A DNA stretch of 64,000 bases from NCBI GenBank assembly GCA_034717695.1, contig JAYELS010000026.1, forward strand, positions 62,001-126,000, given 5' to 3'. The DNA comes from NAT127 sp034717695. Lineage in GTDB: Bacteria > Pseudomonadota > Gammaproteobacteria > Pseudomonadales > Porticoccaceae. The notes under the pieces were generated by a model that searched no databases, was not told where the DNA came from, and worked only from the letters and a program-made list of their open reading frames with translations. Numbering within the stretch: position 1 is the first letter of the stretch; every line of letters begins with the position of its first letter. Below, in pieces: positions 8,093 through 17,601 of the stretch. A program made the translations under genes and the position numbers.

Positions 8093-9484
8093 TCAGAACT
8101 TGAAGCCCCCCGGCGGCATGCCCCCCCCGGGAAAGCCGCCCTGGGGCAGGTTGCCGCCGAGGCCCCGCATCATGTTGGCCATGCCCTTGCCTTTCATCTT
8201 TTTCATCATCTTGGCCATCTGCTTGTGCTGCTTGAGCAAGCGGTTGAGATCCTGGATGTTGGTGCCGGAGCCCTGGGTGATGCGGCGCTTGCGGGAGCCA
8301 TTGAGGATATCCGGATTGGCCCGCTCCTTGGGGGTCATGGAGTTGATGATGGCCTCCATGCGCTTGAACTGGGAACCGACGTTGGCCTGCTCGGCGAGCT
8401 GCGCCACGTTGCCCATGCCCGGGAGTTTCTCCAGCATGTTGCCGAGCCCCCCCAGGTTCTGCATCTGCTGGAGTTGATCCCGCAGGTCCTCCAGGTCGAA
8501 GGTCTTGCCCTTCTTCACCTTGGCGGCGAGCTTTTCGGCCTTGTCCTTGTCGACCTTGCGCTCCATGTCCTCGATCAGGGACAGCACGTCCCCCATGCCG
8601 AGGATGCGGGAGGCGATGCGGTCGGGGTAGAAGGGCTCCAGGGCATCGGTCTTCTCGCCGACGCCGAGAAACTTGATGGGCTTGCCGGTGACATGGCGCA
8701 CCGACAGGGCGGCACCGCCGCGGGCATCGCCGTCGGCCTTGGTGAGCACCACGCCGGTGAGGGGCAGGGCCTCGTTGAAGGCCCGCGCGGTATTGACCGC
8801 GTCCTGGCCGATCATGGCATCCACCACGAACAGGGTCTCGACCGGCTTCAGGGCGCCGTGGAGGGCCTTGATCTCGGCCATCAGCTCGCCGTCGATGTGC
8901 AGACGGCCGGCGGTATCGACGATCAGCACGTCGGCGAAGGCCTTGCGGGCTGCGTCCACCGCGGCACTGGCGATGGCGAGGGGCTGTTGATCGGCGCTGC
9001 TGGGAAAGAAGACGGCGCCCACATCGGCGGCCAGGGTCTCCAGCTGCTTGATGGCGGCGGGCCGGTAGACGTCGGCACTGACCACCATCACCTTTTTCTT
9101 GTGGCGCTCCTTGAGGAAGCGGGCGAGCTTGGCCACCGAGGTGGTCTTGCCGGCGCCCTGCAGGCCCGCCATCAGGATCACCGCCGGCGGCGCCGCGGCC
9201 AGATTGAGGGCCTCGTTGGCGGAGCCCATCACCGCCTCCAGCTCCTGCTGGACGATCTTGAGGAATTGCTGACCGGGGTTCAGGCTGCGCTTGACCTCGG
9301 TGCCGACGGCGCGGTTGCGCACGTGGTCGATGAAATCCTTCACCACGGGGAGCGCGACATCCGCTTCCAGCAGGGCCATGCGCACCTCGCGCAGGGAGTC
9401 CTTGATGTTGTCCTCGGACAGATGGGCCTTGCCGGTGATCTTGCGCAGGCTCTGGGACAGGCGGTCGCTCAGGGATTCAAACAT
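8093..9484 (-). CDS. ffh: Signal recognition particle protein Ffh
   Basis: The SRP GTPase (463 residues) that binds signal sequences and 4.5S RNA and targets inner-membrane proteins. The start MFESLSDRLSQSLRKITGK (9484) matches the family; an ATG two codons upstream (9490) is an alternative. The NG domain shows the G1 loop AGLQGAGKTT and the DTAGRL motif. The C-terminal methionine-rich M domain (about 300-463) includes MQNLGGLGNMLEKLPGMGN and a Gly/Met-rich tail. It lies upstream of rpsP on the same strand and is divergent from ypjD. Confidence 0.97.
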   Translation of the reverse strand: MFESLSDRLSQSLRKITGKAHLSEDNIKDSLREVRMALLEADVALPVVKDFIDHVRNRAVGTEVKRSLNPGQQFLKIVQQELEAVMGSANEALNLAAAPPAVILMAGLQGAGKTTSVAKLARFLKERHKKKVMVVSADVYRPAAIKQLETLAADVGAVFFPSSADQQPLAIASAAVDAARKAFADVLIVDTAGRLHIDGELMAEIKALHGALKPVETLFVVDAMIGQDAVNTARAFNEALPLTGVVLTKADGDARGGAALSVRHVTGKPIKFLGVGEKTDALEPFYPDRIASRILGMGDVLSLIEDMERKVDKDKAEKLAAKVKKGKTFDLEDLRDQLQQMQNLGGLGNMLEKLPGMGNVAQLAEQANVGSQFKRMEAIINSMTPKERANPDILNGSRKRRITQGSGTNIQDLNRLLKQHKQMAKMMKKMKGKGMANMMRGLGGNLPQGGFPGGGMPPGGFKF

Positions 9485-9633
9485 TGCCATGGGGGAAACG
9501 ATCCAGGGTCGGGTTTGCGGTCGGGCTTGGGAAAAGAGGGGCGGGAGTATAGCGCAAGGGCGGCGGCTTTGCCGGCAAACATTTCTGTGACACACTTCGG
9601 CCTGTTCAACCCTCACCAGGCCCGCCATTCCCC

Positions 9634-10440
9634 ATGAGCAGCATCACCGCGCCGACCCTCGCCGCCATCGCGCTCTACCTGTGCGCGGCGCTGTACCAGG
9701 CGCTGCGCGGGCCCGGCGAATCCGCGCCGGCACAGCCCCGGGTGCCGATGGCGGCGGGCGCCCTGGCCCTGGTGCTCCACGGCCTGGCTGCCGGCAGCCT
9801 GGTGTTCAGCGGCGCCGGGGTCAACCTTTCCCTGTGGCCGGTGAGCGTGCTGATTTTCTTCGTGGTGAACCTGCTGGTGCTCGCCAGCAGCCTCAGAAAG
9901 CCGCTCCACAGCCTGCTGCTGATCCTCTTCCCCGCCTCGGCACTGGGCCTCGGGCTTGCCCTGGTGTTCAACCCGACGATACCCCACAACCAGCATCTGT
10001 CCCTGGAAATCGGGGTGCATGTACTGCTGTCCATCCTCGCCTACAGCCTGCTCACCATCGCCGCCGTGCAGTCCCTGCTGCTCGGCTATCAGCACTACCA
10101 GCTGAAGCACCATCACCCGGGGGGGTTCCTGCGGGGCATGCCGCCGCTGCAAACCATGGAAGTGCTGCTCTTCGAGGTGATCTGGACGGGCTTCGCGCTG
10201 CTCACCCTGAGCCTTGTCAGCGGCTTTCTGTTCCTCGAGGACTTCTGGGCCCAGCACCTGGCCCACAAGACGTTTTTCTCCCTGGTGGGCTGGGTGTTGT
10301 TCGCGGTGCTGCTGTGGGGGCGCCATGCCCTCGGCTGGCGGGGCAAGGTGGCGATCCGCTGGACCCTCGGGGGTTTTGCCAGCCTCGCACTCGCCTACTG
10401 GGGCAGCAAGTTCGTCCTCGAGATCCTCCTCGGCCTGTAG
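9634..10440 (+). CDS. ypjD: YpjD/CcsA-like inner-membrane protein
   Basis: An integral membrane protein of 268 residues with about eight hydrophobic segments spread over the whole length. It belongs to the cytochrome c assembly (CcsA/HemX) superfamily; the YpjD branch lies next to ffh in many gammaproteobacteria and has no firmly known function. Conserved features are the histidine-containing loop SLEIGVHVLLSILAYS and the C-terminal region FFSLVGWVLFAVLLWGRHALGWRGK. It is divergent from ffh and is followed by the CorC-like gene. Confidence 0.88.
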   Translation: MSSITAPTLAAIALYLCAALYQALRGPGESAPAQPRVPMAAGALALVLHGLAAGSLVFSGAGVNLSLWPVSVLIFFVVNLLVLASSLRKPLHSLLLILFPASALGLGLALVFNPTIPHNQHLSLEIGVHVLLSILAYSLLTIAAVQSLLLGYQHYQLKHHHPGGFLRGMPPLQTMEVLLFEVIWTGFALLTLSLVSGFLFLEDFWAQHLAHKTFFSLVGWVLFAVLLWGRHALGWRGKVAIRWTLGGFASLALAYWGSKFVLEILLGL

Positions 10441-10518
10441 TCGGCCTGGGCTCGGTTGCCAAGGGCGACAAAGTTCTTCACCATTGCCCGCCTGACGGCA
10501 ATAAAGGCTGCCCCCGGC

Positions 10519-11805
10519 TTGAACGACACCCCCCTCTGGCTGCTCTTCAGCGTGCTGGCGCTGCTGTTGACGATTTCGGCGTTTTTCTCCGGCTCCGAAA
10601 CCGGAATGATGTCCATCAACCGCTACCGCCTCAAGCACCTGGCCAAGAAGCACCGCGGCGCGCGCCGGGTCAACCGCCTGCTGCGCCGTCCCGACCGCCT
10701 GATCGGCGTGATCCTGATCGGCAACAACCTGGCCAACAATTTTGCCGCCATCGTCGCCGCCGCCATCGCCGTCAAGCTCTACGGCCAGGGCGCCGAGATC
10801 GCCGCCGGCGTGGTGCTCACCATCGTCATGCTGATTGTCGCCGAGGTCACCCCCAAGACCATCGCCGCCCTGCACCCCGAGCGCATCGCCTTCCCCGCCA
10901 GCTACCTGCTAAAGCCCCTGTTGAAACTGCTCTACCCCGCGGTGTGGCTGGTCAACCACGCCTCCAACGGCATCCTGCGGCTGTTCGGCATCAACCCGGA
11001 AAACGTCCAGAGCGACGCCCTCAGCAAGGACGAGCTGCGCACCGTGGTGGATGAATCCAGCGACGCGGGCGCCACCGAGCACCAGGGCATGCTGATCAAT
11101 ATTCTCGATCTGGAGAAGGTCACCGTGAACGACATCATGGTGCCCCGCAACGAGATCGTCGGCCTCAACCTGGAGGAGGATATCGAAACCCTGGTGGATC
11201 AGATCGTCGCCACCGAGTACACCCGCCTGCCCATCTTCGAGGGGGATATCAACAGCGTCACCGGCTTTCTCCACATGCGCCGGGTCAACCGCCTGCTGCG
11301 CCGCGGCGAGAGCGCCCTCACCAAGGAAGCCATCAAGCGCTTCGCCCGGGAGCCCTACTTCGTGCCGGAGAGCACGCCCCTGCACCTGCAGCTGGTCAAT
11401 TTTCAGAAGAACAAGCGGCGCATCGCCCTGGTGGTGGACGAATACGGGGAGATTCTCGGTCTGGTGACCCTTGAGGATATTCTCGAGGAGATCGTCGGCA
11501 AGTTCACCACCAACTACGCCGAGGACGAGCAGGACATCGTCGCCCACCCGGACCGCAGCTACACCATCGACGCCAGTATCAATATCCGCGACATCAACAA
11601 GGCGATCCACTGGCATCTGCCCACCGACGGCCCCAAGACCCTCAATGGCCTGCTGCTGGAAAAGCTGGAGCACATTCCCGAGGGCAATGTCTGCCTCGAA
11701 TTTGCCGGCTACCGCTTCGAAACCCTCGCCCTGTCCGACAAGATGATCGACAGCGTACTGGCCCGCCGCCTGCCCCGGGCCCCTGTCGCTCCGGACAAAG
11801 ACTGA
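10519..11805 (+). CDS. HlyC/CorC family transporter (YfjD/CNNM-like)
   Basis: A membrane protein related to magnesium/cobalt efflux proteins. The N-terminal DUF21/CNNM transmembrane domain (about 1-180) contains the typical FFSGSETGMMSINRYRL and LIVAEVTPKTIAAL. Two CBS domains follow (NDIMVPRNEIVGLNL and RRIALVVDEYGEILGLVTLEDILEEIVG), then a C-terminal CorC domain. No ATG is available: TTG at 10519 (MNDTPLWLLFSV) fits homologous N-termini, and TTG at 10456 would add 21 residues. The position after ypjD and ffh is conserved in Pseudomonas. The ion transported is not determined. Confidence 0.88.
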   Translation: MNDTPLWLLFSVLALLLTISAFFSGSETGMMSINRYRLKHLAKKHRGARRVNRLLRRPDRLIGVILIGNNLANNFAAIVAAAIAVKLYGQGAEIAAGVVLTIVMLIVAEVTPKTIAALHPERIAFPASYLLKPLLKLLYPAVWLVNHASNGILRLFGINPENVQSDALSKDELRTVVDESSDAGATEHQGMLINILDLEKVTVNDIMVPRNEIVGLNLEEDIETLVDQIVATEYTRLPIFEGDINSVTGFLHMRRVNRLLRRGESALTKEAIKRFAREPYFVPESTPLHLQLVNFQKNKRRIALVVDEYGEILGLVTLEDILEEIVGKFTTNYAEDEQDIVAHPDRSYTIDASINIRDINKAIHWHLPTDGPKTLNGLLLEKLEHIPEGNVCLEFAGYRFETLALSDKMIDSVLARRLPRAPVAPDKD

Positions 11806-11811
11806 CCGGCC

Positions 11812-11991
11812 TCAGCCCCCGTCCATATCCCTGTTCGCCGCGGCAATGCGCGCCAGCACCGCGCGGCGCTGGTCGTCGTCCATGGCGCGCCAGCGGGCAA
11901 TCTCGTCGAGATGGCGGCCGCAACCGGTGCAGGTGTCCTTGTCGTCGAGCCGGCAGATGGCCACGCAGGGGGAGGCAACGGTGCAGGTCAT
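11812..11991 (-). CDS. DUF1289 family small cysteine protein
   Basis: A 59-residue protein of the DUF1289 family, with function unknown. It begins MTCTVASPCVAICRLDDKDTCTGCGRHLDEIARW, giving the family pattern of paired cysteines (C9, C13, C21, C24) that probably bind a metal or an iron-sulfur cluster. The ATG (11991) overlaps the end of the Nudix gene by four bases (ATGA), so the two are translationally coupled. It converges with the CorC-like gene, leaving only six bases between stops. Confidence 0.85.
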   Translation of the reverse strand: MTCTVASPCVAICRLDDKDTCTGCGRHLDEIARWRAMDDDQRRAVLARIAAANRDMDGG

Positions 11992-12587
11992 GGCCGGTCC
12001 AGGGGCTTGTAATCGAGGGGCAGGCGCAGATCCAGGGTTTTCTCCAGGACGTCCGCCACCAGGTGAAGGGTGAATCCCCAGATGCTGTAGCCCTCGTAGC
12101 TGTAACAGGGCACCTGGTAGCGGCCGTCCGGGAGAGCGTATTCCATGGCGCCGAGATTGCCCGCATCCGCCAGGAACGACAGCGGCACCTGGAACACCGA
12201 CTCCAGCTCACCGAGCTCCGGCACGAATGCCAGGCCCTCGGGGATGAATCCCACATAGGGTGTGACCCGCACGTTGAAGCGGGTGGCCTGCACCGGCAGG
12301 GAGGCGATGACCTCCACCGCCGTCGGCGGCAGGGCGATCTCCTCCTCCGATTCCCGCAGGGCTGTGTGCAACAGGCTGGCATCCCCCGGCTCCCACATCC
12401 CCCCCGGAAAGGCCACCTGGCCGCCGTGGCTGCTGAGGTGCTCGGCGCGCTTGATGAACACCAGGCTCGGATCGGGGGCGCGGGTCAGGGCCATCAACAC
12501 CGCCGCCTCCCGCAGGGCGCCGTCGCGTAGGGGTTGGTGCGGATCGGGGGGCAAATGCCCGAGCCGTTGTCTGATCAAATCCAGCAT
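11988..12587 (-). CDS. Nudix hydrolase, CoA pyrophosphatase type
   Basis: A protein of 199 residues with the Nudix box in GGQVAFPGGMWEPGDASLL and TALRESEEEIALP, matching the NudL/UPF0035 subfamily that hydrolyses CoA and CoA esters to 3',5'-ADP and phosphopantetheine derivatives. I chose ATG 12587 (MLDLIRQRLGHLP); ATG 12614 (nine residues more) is possible, while a still longer frame to 12815 is not supported. DUF1289 overlaps its end. The substrate is assigned by subfamily only. Confidence 0.88.
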   Translation of the reverse strand: MLDLIRQRLGHLPPDPHQPLRDGALREAAVLMALTRAPDPSLVFIKRAEHLSSHGGQVAFPGGMWEPGDASLLHTALRESEEEIALPPTAVEVIASLPVQATRFNVRVTPYVGFIPEGLAFVPELGELESVFQVPLSFLADAGNLGAMEYALPDGRYQVPCYSYEGYSIWGFTLHLVADVLEKTLDLRLPLDYKPLDRP

Positions 12588-12880
12588 TGTGCTCTCTGTG
12601 TGTACCAAGGCCATGGTGAGACCGCCAGAATCCGGAAAATTCCACAGCTGCTCACTTTCACCCCGCGGGGAGGTTGCACGGTGCCCGGCGGATGACGCCT
12701 CCGTCTTCCGCCCTACACTCCATGCCGCGGAATGGGCGTCGCCGCGGGACAGTGAAAGGGCCATTATATCCCCCGCCGCCATCAGCTCCCCCACAATTTG
12801 CCGGGGCACCCGCACCGGCGGCCTGTCAAAGCCCCCGACGCTATTGTTATCCTAGTGGCTCAATTACCGGCAGCAGACCC

Positions 12881-14401
12881 ATGACAGCACCCACCCTGTC
12901 CCACCGCGCCCTCAATCGCATCGAAGCCATCGGCAATCGCCTGCCCCACCCCACCCTGCTGTTCGTCTGGCTGTGCGGCATCGTGCTGGTGCTCTCGGCC
13001 ATCGCCGCCCTGCTCGGTGTCGAGGCGCGGCATCCGGTGAGCGGCGAGCAGATCCGCGCCCTGAACCTGCTCAGCGGCGAGGGGCTGCGGCTGATTCTCG
13101 AACGCACCGTCAGCAACTTCACCCAGTTCGCGCCCCTCGGCACCGTGCTGGTGGCGATCCTCGGCATCGGGGTCGCCGAGCACAGTGGCCTGATCGGCAC
13201 CCTGCTGCGGGCCTCGGTGCTCAAGGCACCGGACAGACTGCTGACCTTCCTGGTGGTCTTTGCCGGGGTGATGTCGAGCATCGCCGCCGACAGCGGCTAC
13301 GTGGTGCTGATTCCCCTCGCCGGGATCATTTTCCAGGCCGCCGGGCGCAGCCCCATCGCCGGGATCGCCGCCGCCTTCGCCGGGGTCTCCGGGGGCTTTA
13401 GCGCCAACCTGTTGATCGGCCCCCTGGATGCGATCCTCGCGGGGCTGTCCACCGAGGCCGCGGCCCTGGTGGACAGTACCCGCACCGTCAGCCCCGCGGC
13501 CAACTACTACTTCATGGTGGCATCCACCCTGCTGGTGGCGGTGGTGGGCACCCTGGTCACCGAGCGCGTCATCCTGCCCCGGTTTGGCGCCGCCAGCGGC
13601 CCACGGGAAGCGCCCCAGCCCATCAGCCTCGATGAGCGCCGGGGCCTCAGGGGCGTCGGCCTCTTCACCCTGGCATTTGTCACCCTGCTGCTGGCGGGGC
13701 TCGTGCCGGAGCAGGGAGTGCTGCGCGGCCAGGCCCCCGGTGGCGGGCCGGGAGGTATCCTCGACTCCCCCTTCATCAACGGCATCGTGACCCTGATCGC
13801 CGTCTACGCCGCCGTGGCGGGCTGGCTGTTCGGGCGCCTGTCGCGGCGGTTTGCGGGCGGGTCCGATGCGGTCATGGCAATGGAATCGAGCATGGCCACC
13901 ATGGCCAGCTACCTGGTGCTGATGTTCTTTGCCGCCCAGTTCGTCAACTATTTCGCCTGGAGCCAGCTGGGCATCATCTGCGCCATCGAGGGCGCGGCGC
14001 TGCTCAAGGCCCTCGACCCCGGCGCAACCCTGCTGCTGGTGAGCTTCGTGCTCTTCGCGGCGCTGATCAACCTGCTGATCGGCAGCTCCTCCGCCAAGTG
14101 GGCCCTGCTGGCACCGGTGTTCGTGCCGATGCTGATGCTGGCGGGGATCAGCCCCGAAGCCACCCAGGTGGCCTACCGCATCGGCGACAGCAGCACCAAC
14201 ATCATCACCCCGCTGATGCCGTACTTCGGCGTGGTGGTGGCCTTCGCCCAGAAGTACGACCGCAATGCGGGGATCGGCACCATCATCGCCACCATGCTCC
14301 CCTACAGCCTGTGGCTGCTGGTGGCCTGGTCGGTGTTGCTGGCGGCGTGGATCCTCCTGGGGCTGCCCCTGGGGCCAGGGGCCGGGATCTTCATGCCCTG
14401 A
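12881..14401 (+). CDS. AbgT family transporter
   Basis: A membrane protein of 506 residues with ten or more hydrophobic segments, related to E. coli AbgT (p-aminobenzoyl-glutamate uptake) and to the MtrF/YdaH proteins that export sulfonamides. Family signatures include MSSIAADSGYVVLIPLAG, GVSGGFSANLLIGPLDAILAG and the C-terminal RIGDSSTNIITPLMPYFG. The ATG at 12881 (MTAPTLSHRALNRIE) is the family start; the frame is open further upstream but without homology. It stands alone, divergent from the Nudix gene. The substrate is inferred from family only. Confidence 0.88.
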   Translation: MTAPTLSHRALNRIEAIGNRLPHPTLLFVWLCGIVLVLSAIAALLGVEARHPVSGEQIRALNLLSGEGLRLILERTVSNFTQFAPLGTVLVAILGIGVAEHSGLIGTLLRASVLKAPDRLLTFLVVFAGVMSSIAADSGYVVLIPLAGIIFQAAGRSPIAGIAAAFAGVSGGFSANLLIGPLDAILAGLSTEAAALVDSTRTVSPAANYYFMVASTLLVAVVGTLVTERVILPRFGAASGPREAPQPISLDERRGLRGVGLFTLAFVTLLLAGLVPEQGVLRGQAPGGGPGGILDSPFINGIVTLIAVYAAVAGWLFGRLSRRFAGGSDAVMAMESSMATMASYLVLMFFAAQFVNYFAWSQLGIICAIEGAALLKALDPGATLLLVSFVLFAALINLLIGSSSAKWALLAPVFVPMLMLAGISPEATQVAYRIGDSSTNIITPLMPYFGVVVAFAQKYDRNAGIGTIIATMLPYSLWLLVAWSVLLAAWILLGLPLGPGAGIFMP

Positions 14402-14537
14402 GGGACAAGGACCCCGACGCGCCGGACCCGCCCCCGAACCGGCCGCGCCGCAACGGCTGAAATCCGGCGCGAAGCCCCCGTGCTATACTCGCGGCCCCGC
14501 GCCACCCACCCCACCCGGCACCGCCACGGCTAACCCC

Positions 14538-16772
14538 ATGTCCGCACCACAGACGCAACTCCCCACACCGCTGTTTGGCTATCGCAAGTTCTGGGCCGAA
14601 TGTTTCGGCACGGCGCCGTTCTTGCCCACCACCCGGGAGGAAATGGAACGCCTCGGCTGGGACAGCTGCGATGTGATCATCGTCACCGGCGACGCCTACG
14701 TGGATCACCCGAGCTTCGGCATGGCGGTGATCGGTCGGGTGCTGGAGGCCCAAGGGTTTCGGGTCGGCATCATCGCCCAGCCGGACTGGACCGGCAAAAC
14801 GGACTTCCAGCGCCTCGGCCCCCCCAACCTGTTCTGGGGCGTGGCGGCGGGCAACATGGATTCAATGATCAACCGCTACACCGCCGACCACAAGATCCGC
14901 AAGGACGATGCCTACACCCCGGGCAATGTCGGCGGCAAGCGCCCCGACCGGGCGGTCACCGTCTATTCCCAGCGCTGCCGGGAGGCCTACAAGGGCGTCC
15001 CCGTGGTGATCGGCAGCATCGAGGCAAGCCTGCGCCGCATCGCCCACTACGACTACTGGAGCAACACCGTCAAGCGCTCCATCCTGCTCGATGCCAAGGC
15101 GGACCTGCTGCTCTACGGCAACGCCGAGCGGGCCATCGTCGAGCTCGCCCACCGCCTGGCGCGGGGCGAGGCCATCGCCGATATCCAGGACATTCGCGGC
15201 ACCGCCTTCGTGCGCAAGACGCTGCCGGAGGGCTGGCTTGAAATCGATTCCACCGAGGTGGACGAGCCGGGCCGGGTCGACCCCATCCCGAACCCCTACC
15301 AGGACAGCCGGGACCTGCGGGATGGCGACGGCAAGGGCGGCCCCTGCGCCACCGGCGACGCCGACACTGTTATGGAGGAGCGCCCCGTGCAGGTGATGGA
15401 CCTGCGCCACGGCGACCGGGCGCAAAAACGCGCCTTCAAGGGCAAGAGCTATATCCGCCTGCCGGCCTGGGAACAGGTGCGGGAAGACCCCGTGCTCTAC
15501 GCCCACGCCTCCCGCATCCTCCACCTGGAAACCAACCCCGGCAACGCCAAGCCCCTGGTGCAGCGCCACGGCGAACGGGATGTCTGGCTGAACCCGCCCC
15601 CCATCCCCCTCACCACGGAGGAGCTGGACTGGGTGTTCGAGCAGCCCTACGCCCGCGCCCCCCACCCCAGCTACGGCGACGCCAAGATTCCCGCCTGGGA
15701 GATGATCCGCTTCTCGGTGAACATCATGCGGGGCTGCTTCGGCGGCTGCACCTTCTGCTCAATCACCGAGCACGAGGGCCGCATCATCCAGAGCCGCTCG
15801 GAGGATTCCATCATCCGCGAGGTGGAAGCGATCCGCGACAAGACCCAGGGCTTTACCGGAGTGATCTCCGACCTGGGCGGGCCCACCGCCAACATGTGGC
15901 GGCTGAACTGCAAGAGCAAGGCCATCGAGGAGAGCTGCAAGCGGCTGTCCTGCGTCTATCCCGGCATCTGCGTCAACCTCGACACCGACCAGACGCCGCT
16001 GATCCATCTCTACCGCCGCGCCCGCACCCTGCCCGGGGTCAAGAAAGTGCTGATCGCCTCCGGCCTGCGCTACGACCTGGCGGTGGAGACACCGGAGTAC
16101 GTCAGGGAGCTGGTCAGCCACCACGTGGGCGGCTACCTGAAGATCGCCCCCGAGCACACCGAAAACGGCCCCCTGTCGAAAATGATGAAGCCCGGCATGG
16201 GCACCTACGACCGCTTCAAGGCGATGTTCGAAAAGTATTCGAAGGAGGCGGGCAAGGAGCAGTACCTGATCCCCTACTTCATCGCCGCCCACCCGGGCAC
16301 CTCGGATGAGGACATGATGAACCTGGCGCTGTGGCTCAAGCGCAACGGCTTTCGCGCCGACCAGGTGCAGACCTTCTACCCATCGCCCATGGCCATGGCC
16401 ACCGCCATGTACCACAGTGGCAACAACCCCCTGCACCGCATCTCCCGCAGGCGCGGCGACAGGGTGGTGTCGGCCAAGGGCCTCAACGCCCGGCGCCTCC
16501 ACAAGGCTTTTCTGCGCTACCACGACCCGGACAACTGGCCTCTCCTGCGGGAGGCCTTGAAGGACCTCGGCCGCGCCGACCTGATCGGCAACGGCAAGCA
16601 CCAGCTCATTCCCCGCACCCAGCCCCCGGGTTGGCAGCCAAAGGCCGGCAGCCGCGCCAAGGGCGCCCAGCGCCCCGGCCCCGGCAAGTTCCTGACCCAG
16701 CACAGCGGTCTGCCGCCCCGGGATAGCGGCGGCCGCAAGCGCCCGTCCGGCAAAAGGCCAGGGCACCGCTGA
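14538..16772 (+). CDS. YgiQ family radical SAM protein
   Basis: A protein of 744 residues. The N-terminal region (about 1-340) is the YgiQ-specific domain (FWAECFGTAPFLPTTREEMERLGWD). A radical SAM core follows, with the [4Fe-4S]-binding CFGGCTFCS (CxxxCxxC) near residue 400. The basic, low-complexity C-terminal tail (about 690-744, rich in Gly, Lys, Arg) is typical of the group. The biochemical role is unknown. ATG 14538 matches the family N-terminus MSAPQTQLPTPLFGYRKFW. A strong terminator follows. Confidence 0.9.
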   Translation: MSAPQTQLPTPLFGYRKFWAECFGTAPFLPTTREEMERLGWDSCDVIIVTGDAYVDHPSFGMAVIGRVLEAQGFRVGIIAQPDWTGKTDFQRLGPPNLFWGVAAGNMDSMINRYTADHKIRKDDAYTPGNVGGKRPDRAVTVYSQRCREAYKGVPVVIGSIEASLRRIAHYDYWSNTVKRSILLDAKADLLLYGNAERAIVELAHRLARGEAIADIQDIRGTAFVRKTLPEGWLEIDSTEVDEPGRVDPIPNPYQDSRDLRDGDGKGGPCATGDADTVMEERPVQVMDLRHGDRAQKRAFKGKSYIRLPAWEQVREDPVLYAHASRILHLETNPGNAKPLVQRHGERDVWLNPPPIPLTTEELDWVFEQPYARAPHPSYGDAKIPAWEMIRFSVNIMRGCFGGCTFCSITEHEGRIIQSRSEDSIIREVEAIRDKTQGFTGVISDLGGPTANMWRLNCKSKAIEESCKRLSCVYPGICVNLDTDQTPLIHLYRRARTLPGVKKVLIASGLRYDLAVETPEYVRELVSHHVGGYLKIAPEHTENGPLSKMMKPGMGTYDRFKAMFEKYSKEAGKEQYLIPYFIAAHPGTSDEDMMNLALWLKRNGFRADQVQTFYPSPMAMATAMYHSGNNPLHRISRRRGDRVVSAKGLNARRLHKAFLRYHDPDNWPLLREALKDLGRADLIGNGKHQLIPRTQPPGWQPKAGSRAKGAQRPGPGKFLTQHSGLPPRDSGGRKRPSGKRPGHR

Positions 16773-16799
16773 GTGCCCATCACGGCCAATGGCGGGGCG

Positions 16800-16834
16800 A
16801 AAAAAAACGCGCGGCTTTCGCCGCGCGTTTTTGC
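16800..16834. terminator. Bidirectional Rho-independent terminator
   Basis: ACGCGCGGC (16807-16815) and GCCGCGCGT (16820-16828) form a 9-bp GC-rich stem with a TTTC loop. A run of eight A precedes it and five T follow. It can therefore end transcription of the YgiQ gene from the left and of the SnoaL-like gene from the right. Confidence 0.88.
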
Positions 16835-16854
16835 CTCGCCTGGAAGCTGACCGC

Positions 16855-17400
16855 TTACTTCTCGTAAGGGTCGACCGGCTGGGGCGCATCGATGATGCCG
16901 ATATCCATGAACATGGTCAGCACATCGGAGATGGAGTAGATGTGGACCAGCTTGTCGCCTTCGAAGCGGAGCCAGGAGAACCACATGACGTTGATTTCCT
17001 GTCCATTGGCGGGCACGCCCATGTAGGCTTTCTCTTGCTTGCCGTAGTGGTGGCACAGCACACACACTTCGTTGTCGCCGTTGCCCCAGGCCTTGAGGGT
17101 GCGGTAGACGCAAGGCGGGAAAGTCTTGTAAAGGCCTTCCGGGGAAGTGGACCACTCCTCGAAAGAGCCGAGGTCGGGACGGTTCGGGTTGTCATAAGTG
17201 AATTTGGAAGTATCGCAATACTCACGCAGGGCCTGGAAGTTGCCCTTGTTGAGCTCATCGTGGATGTTCATCCACTGGTTGACCATGAAGGTCTGGCGCT
17301 CGGTAAGACCCTTGCAGATCTCGGCGCGCTTTTCGGGGGAGAGTTTGAAATCGTCCAGGGTGTATTCTTGTTGGCCGGCTGGCAGGTTTGCGCTATGCAT
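16855..17400 (-). CDS. SnoaL/NTF2-like domain protein
   Basis: A protein of 181 residues with the features of the SnoaL-like polyketide-cyclase/NTF2 fold: N-terminal helices with LTERQTFMVNQWMNIHDELNKGNFQALREYCD, then a beta-rich half with MGVPANGQEINVMWFSWLRFEGDKLVHIYSISDV. This fold serves in cyclases, dehydratases and isomerases; no specific reaction can be assigned. ATG 17400 has GAGGAATAACG in front. It sits at the left border of the catabolic region and ends at the bidirectional terminator. Confidence 0.75.
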   Translation of the reverse strand: MHSANLPAGQQEYTLDDFKLSPEKRAEICKGLTERQTFMVNQWMNIHDELNKGNFQALREYCDTSKFTYDNPNRPDLGSFEEWSTSPEGLYKTFPPCVYRTLKAWGNGDNEVCVLCHHYGKQEKAYMGVPANGQEINVMWFSWLRFEGDKLVHIYSISDVLTMFMDIGIIDAPQPVDPYEK

Positions 17401-17601
17401 CGTTATTCCTCATAGTGACAATGAATCATGCTTGCTACAGCATGGTGGGAATGCCTGGACCCGAAGACTTTCACGGATCGGCAAAAAAGCCTCCTGCGTG
17501 ACGTCAGAAGCGCTTTAGTTCGTTATTGACGCCATAATGCCAGCCGCCCGGGACAATGGCACCTATCTTCGGATAGCGCAGGAATCCCACCCCCGACAAG
17601 G

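Noticed and set aside
17499..17506. TGACGTCA palindrome upstream of the SnoaL-like gene
   Set aside because: An isolated 8-bp palindrome is expected by chance in this GC-rich sequence, and no second copy or spacing to a promoter was found.
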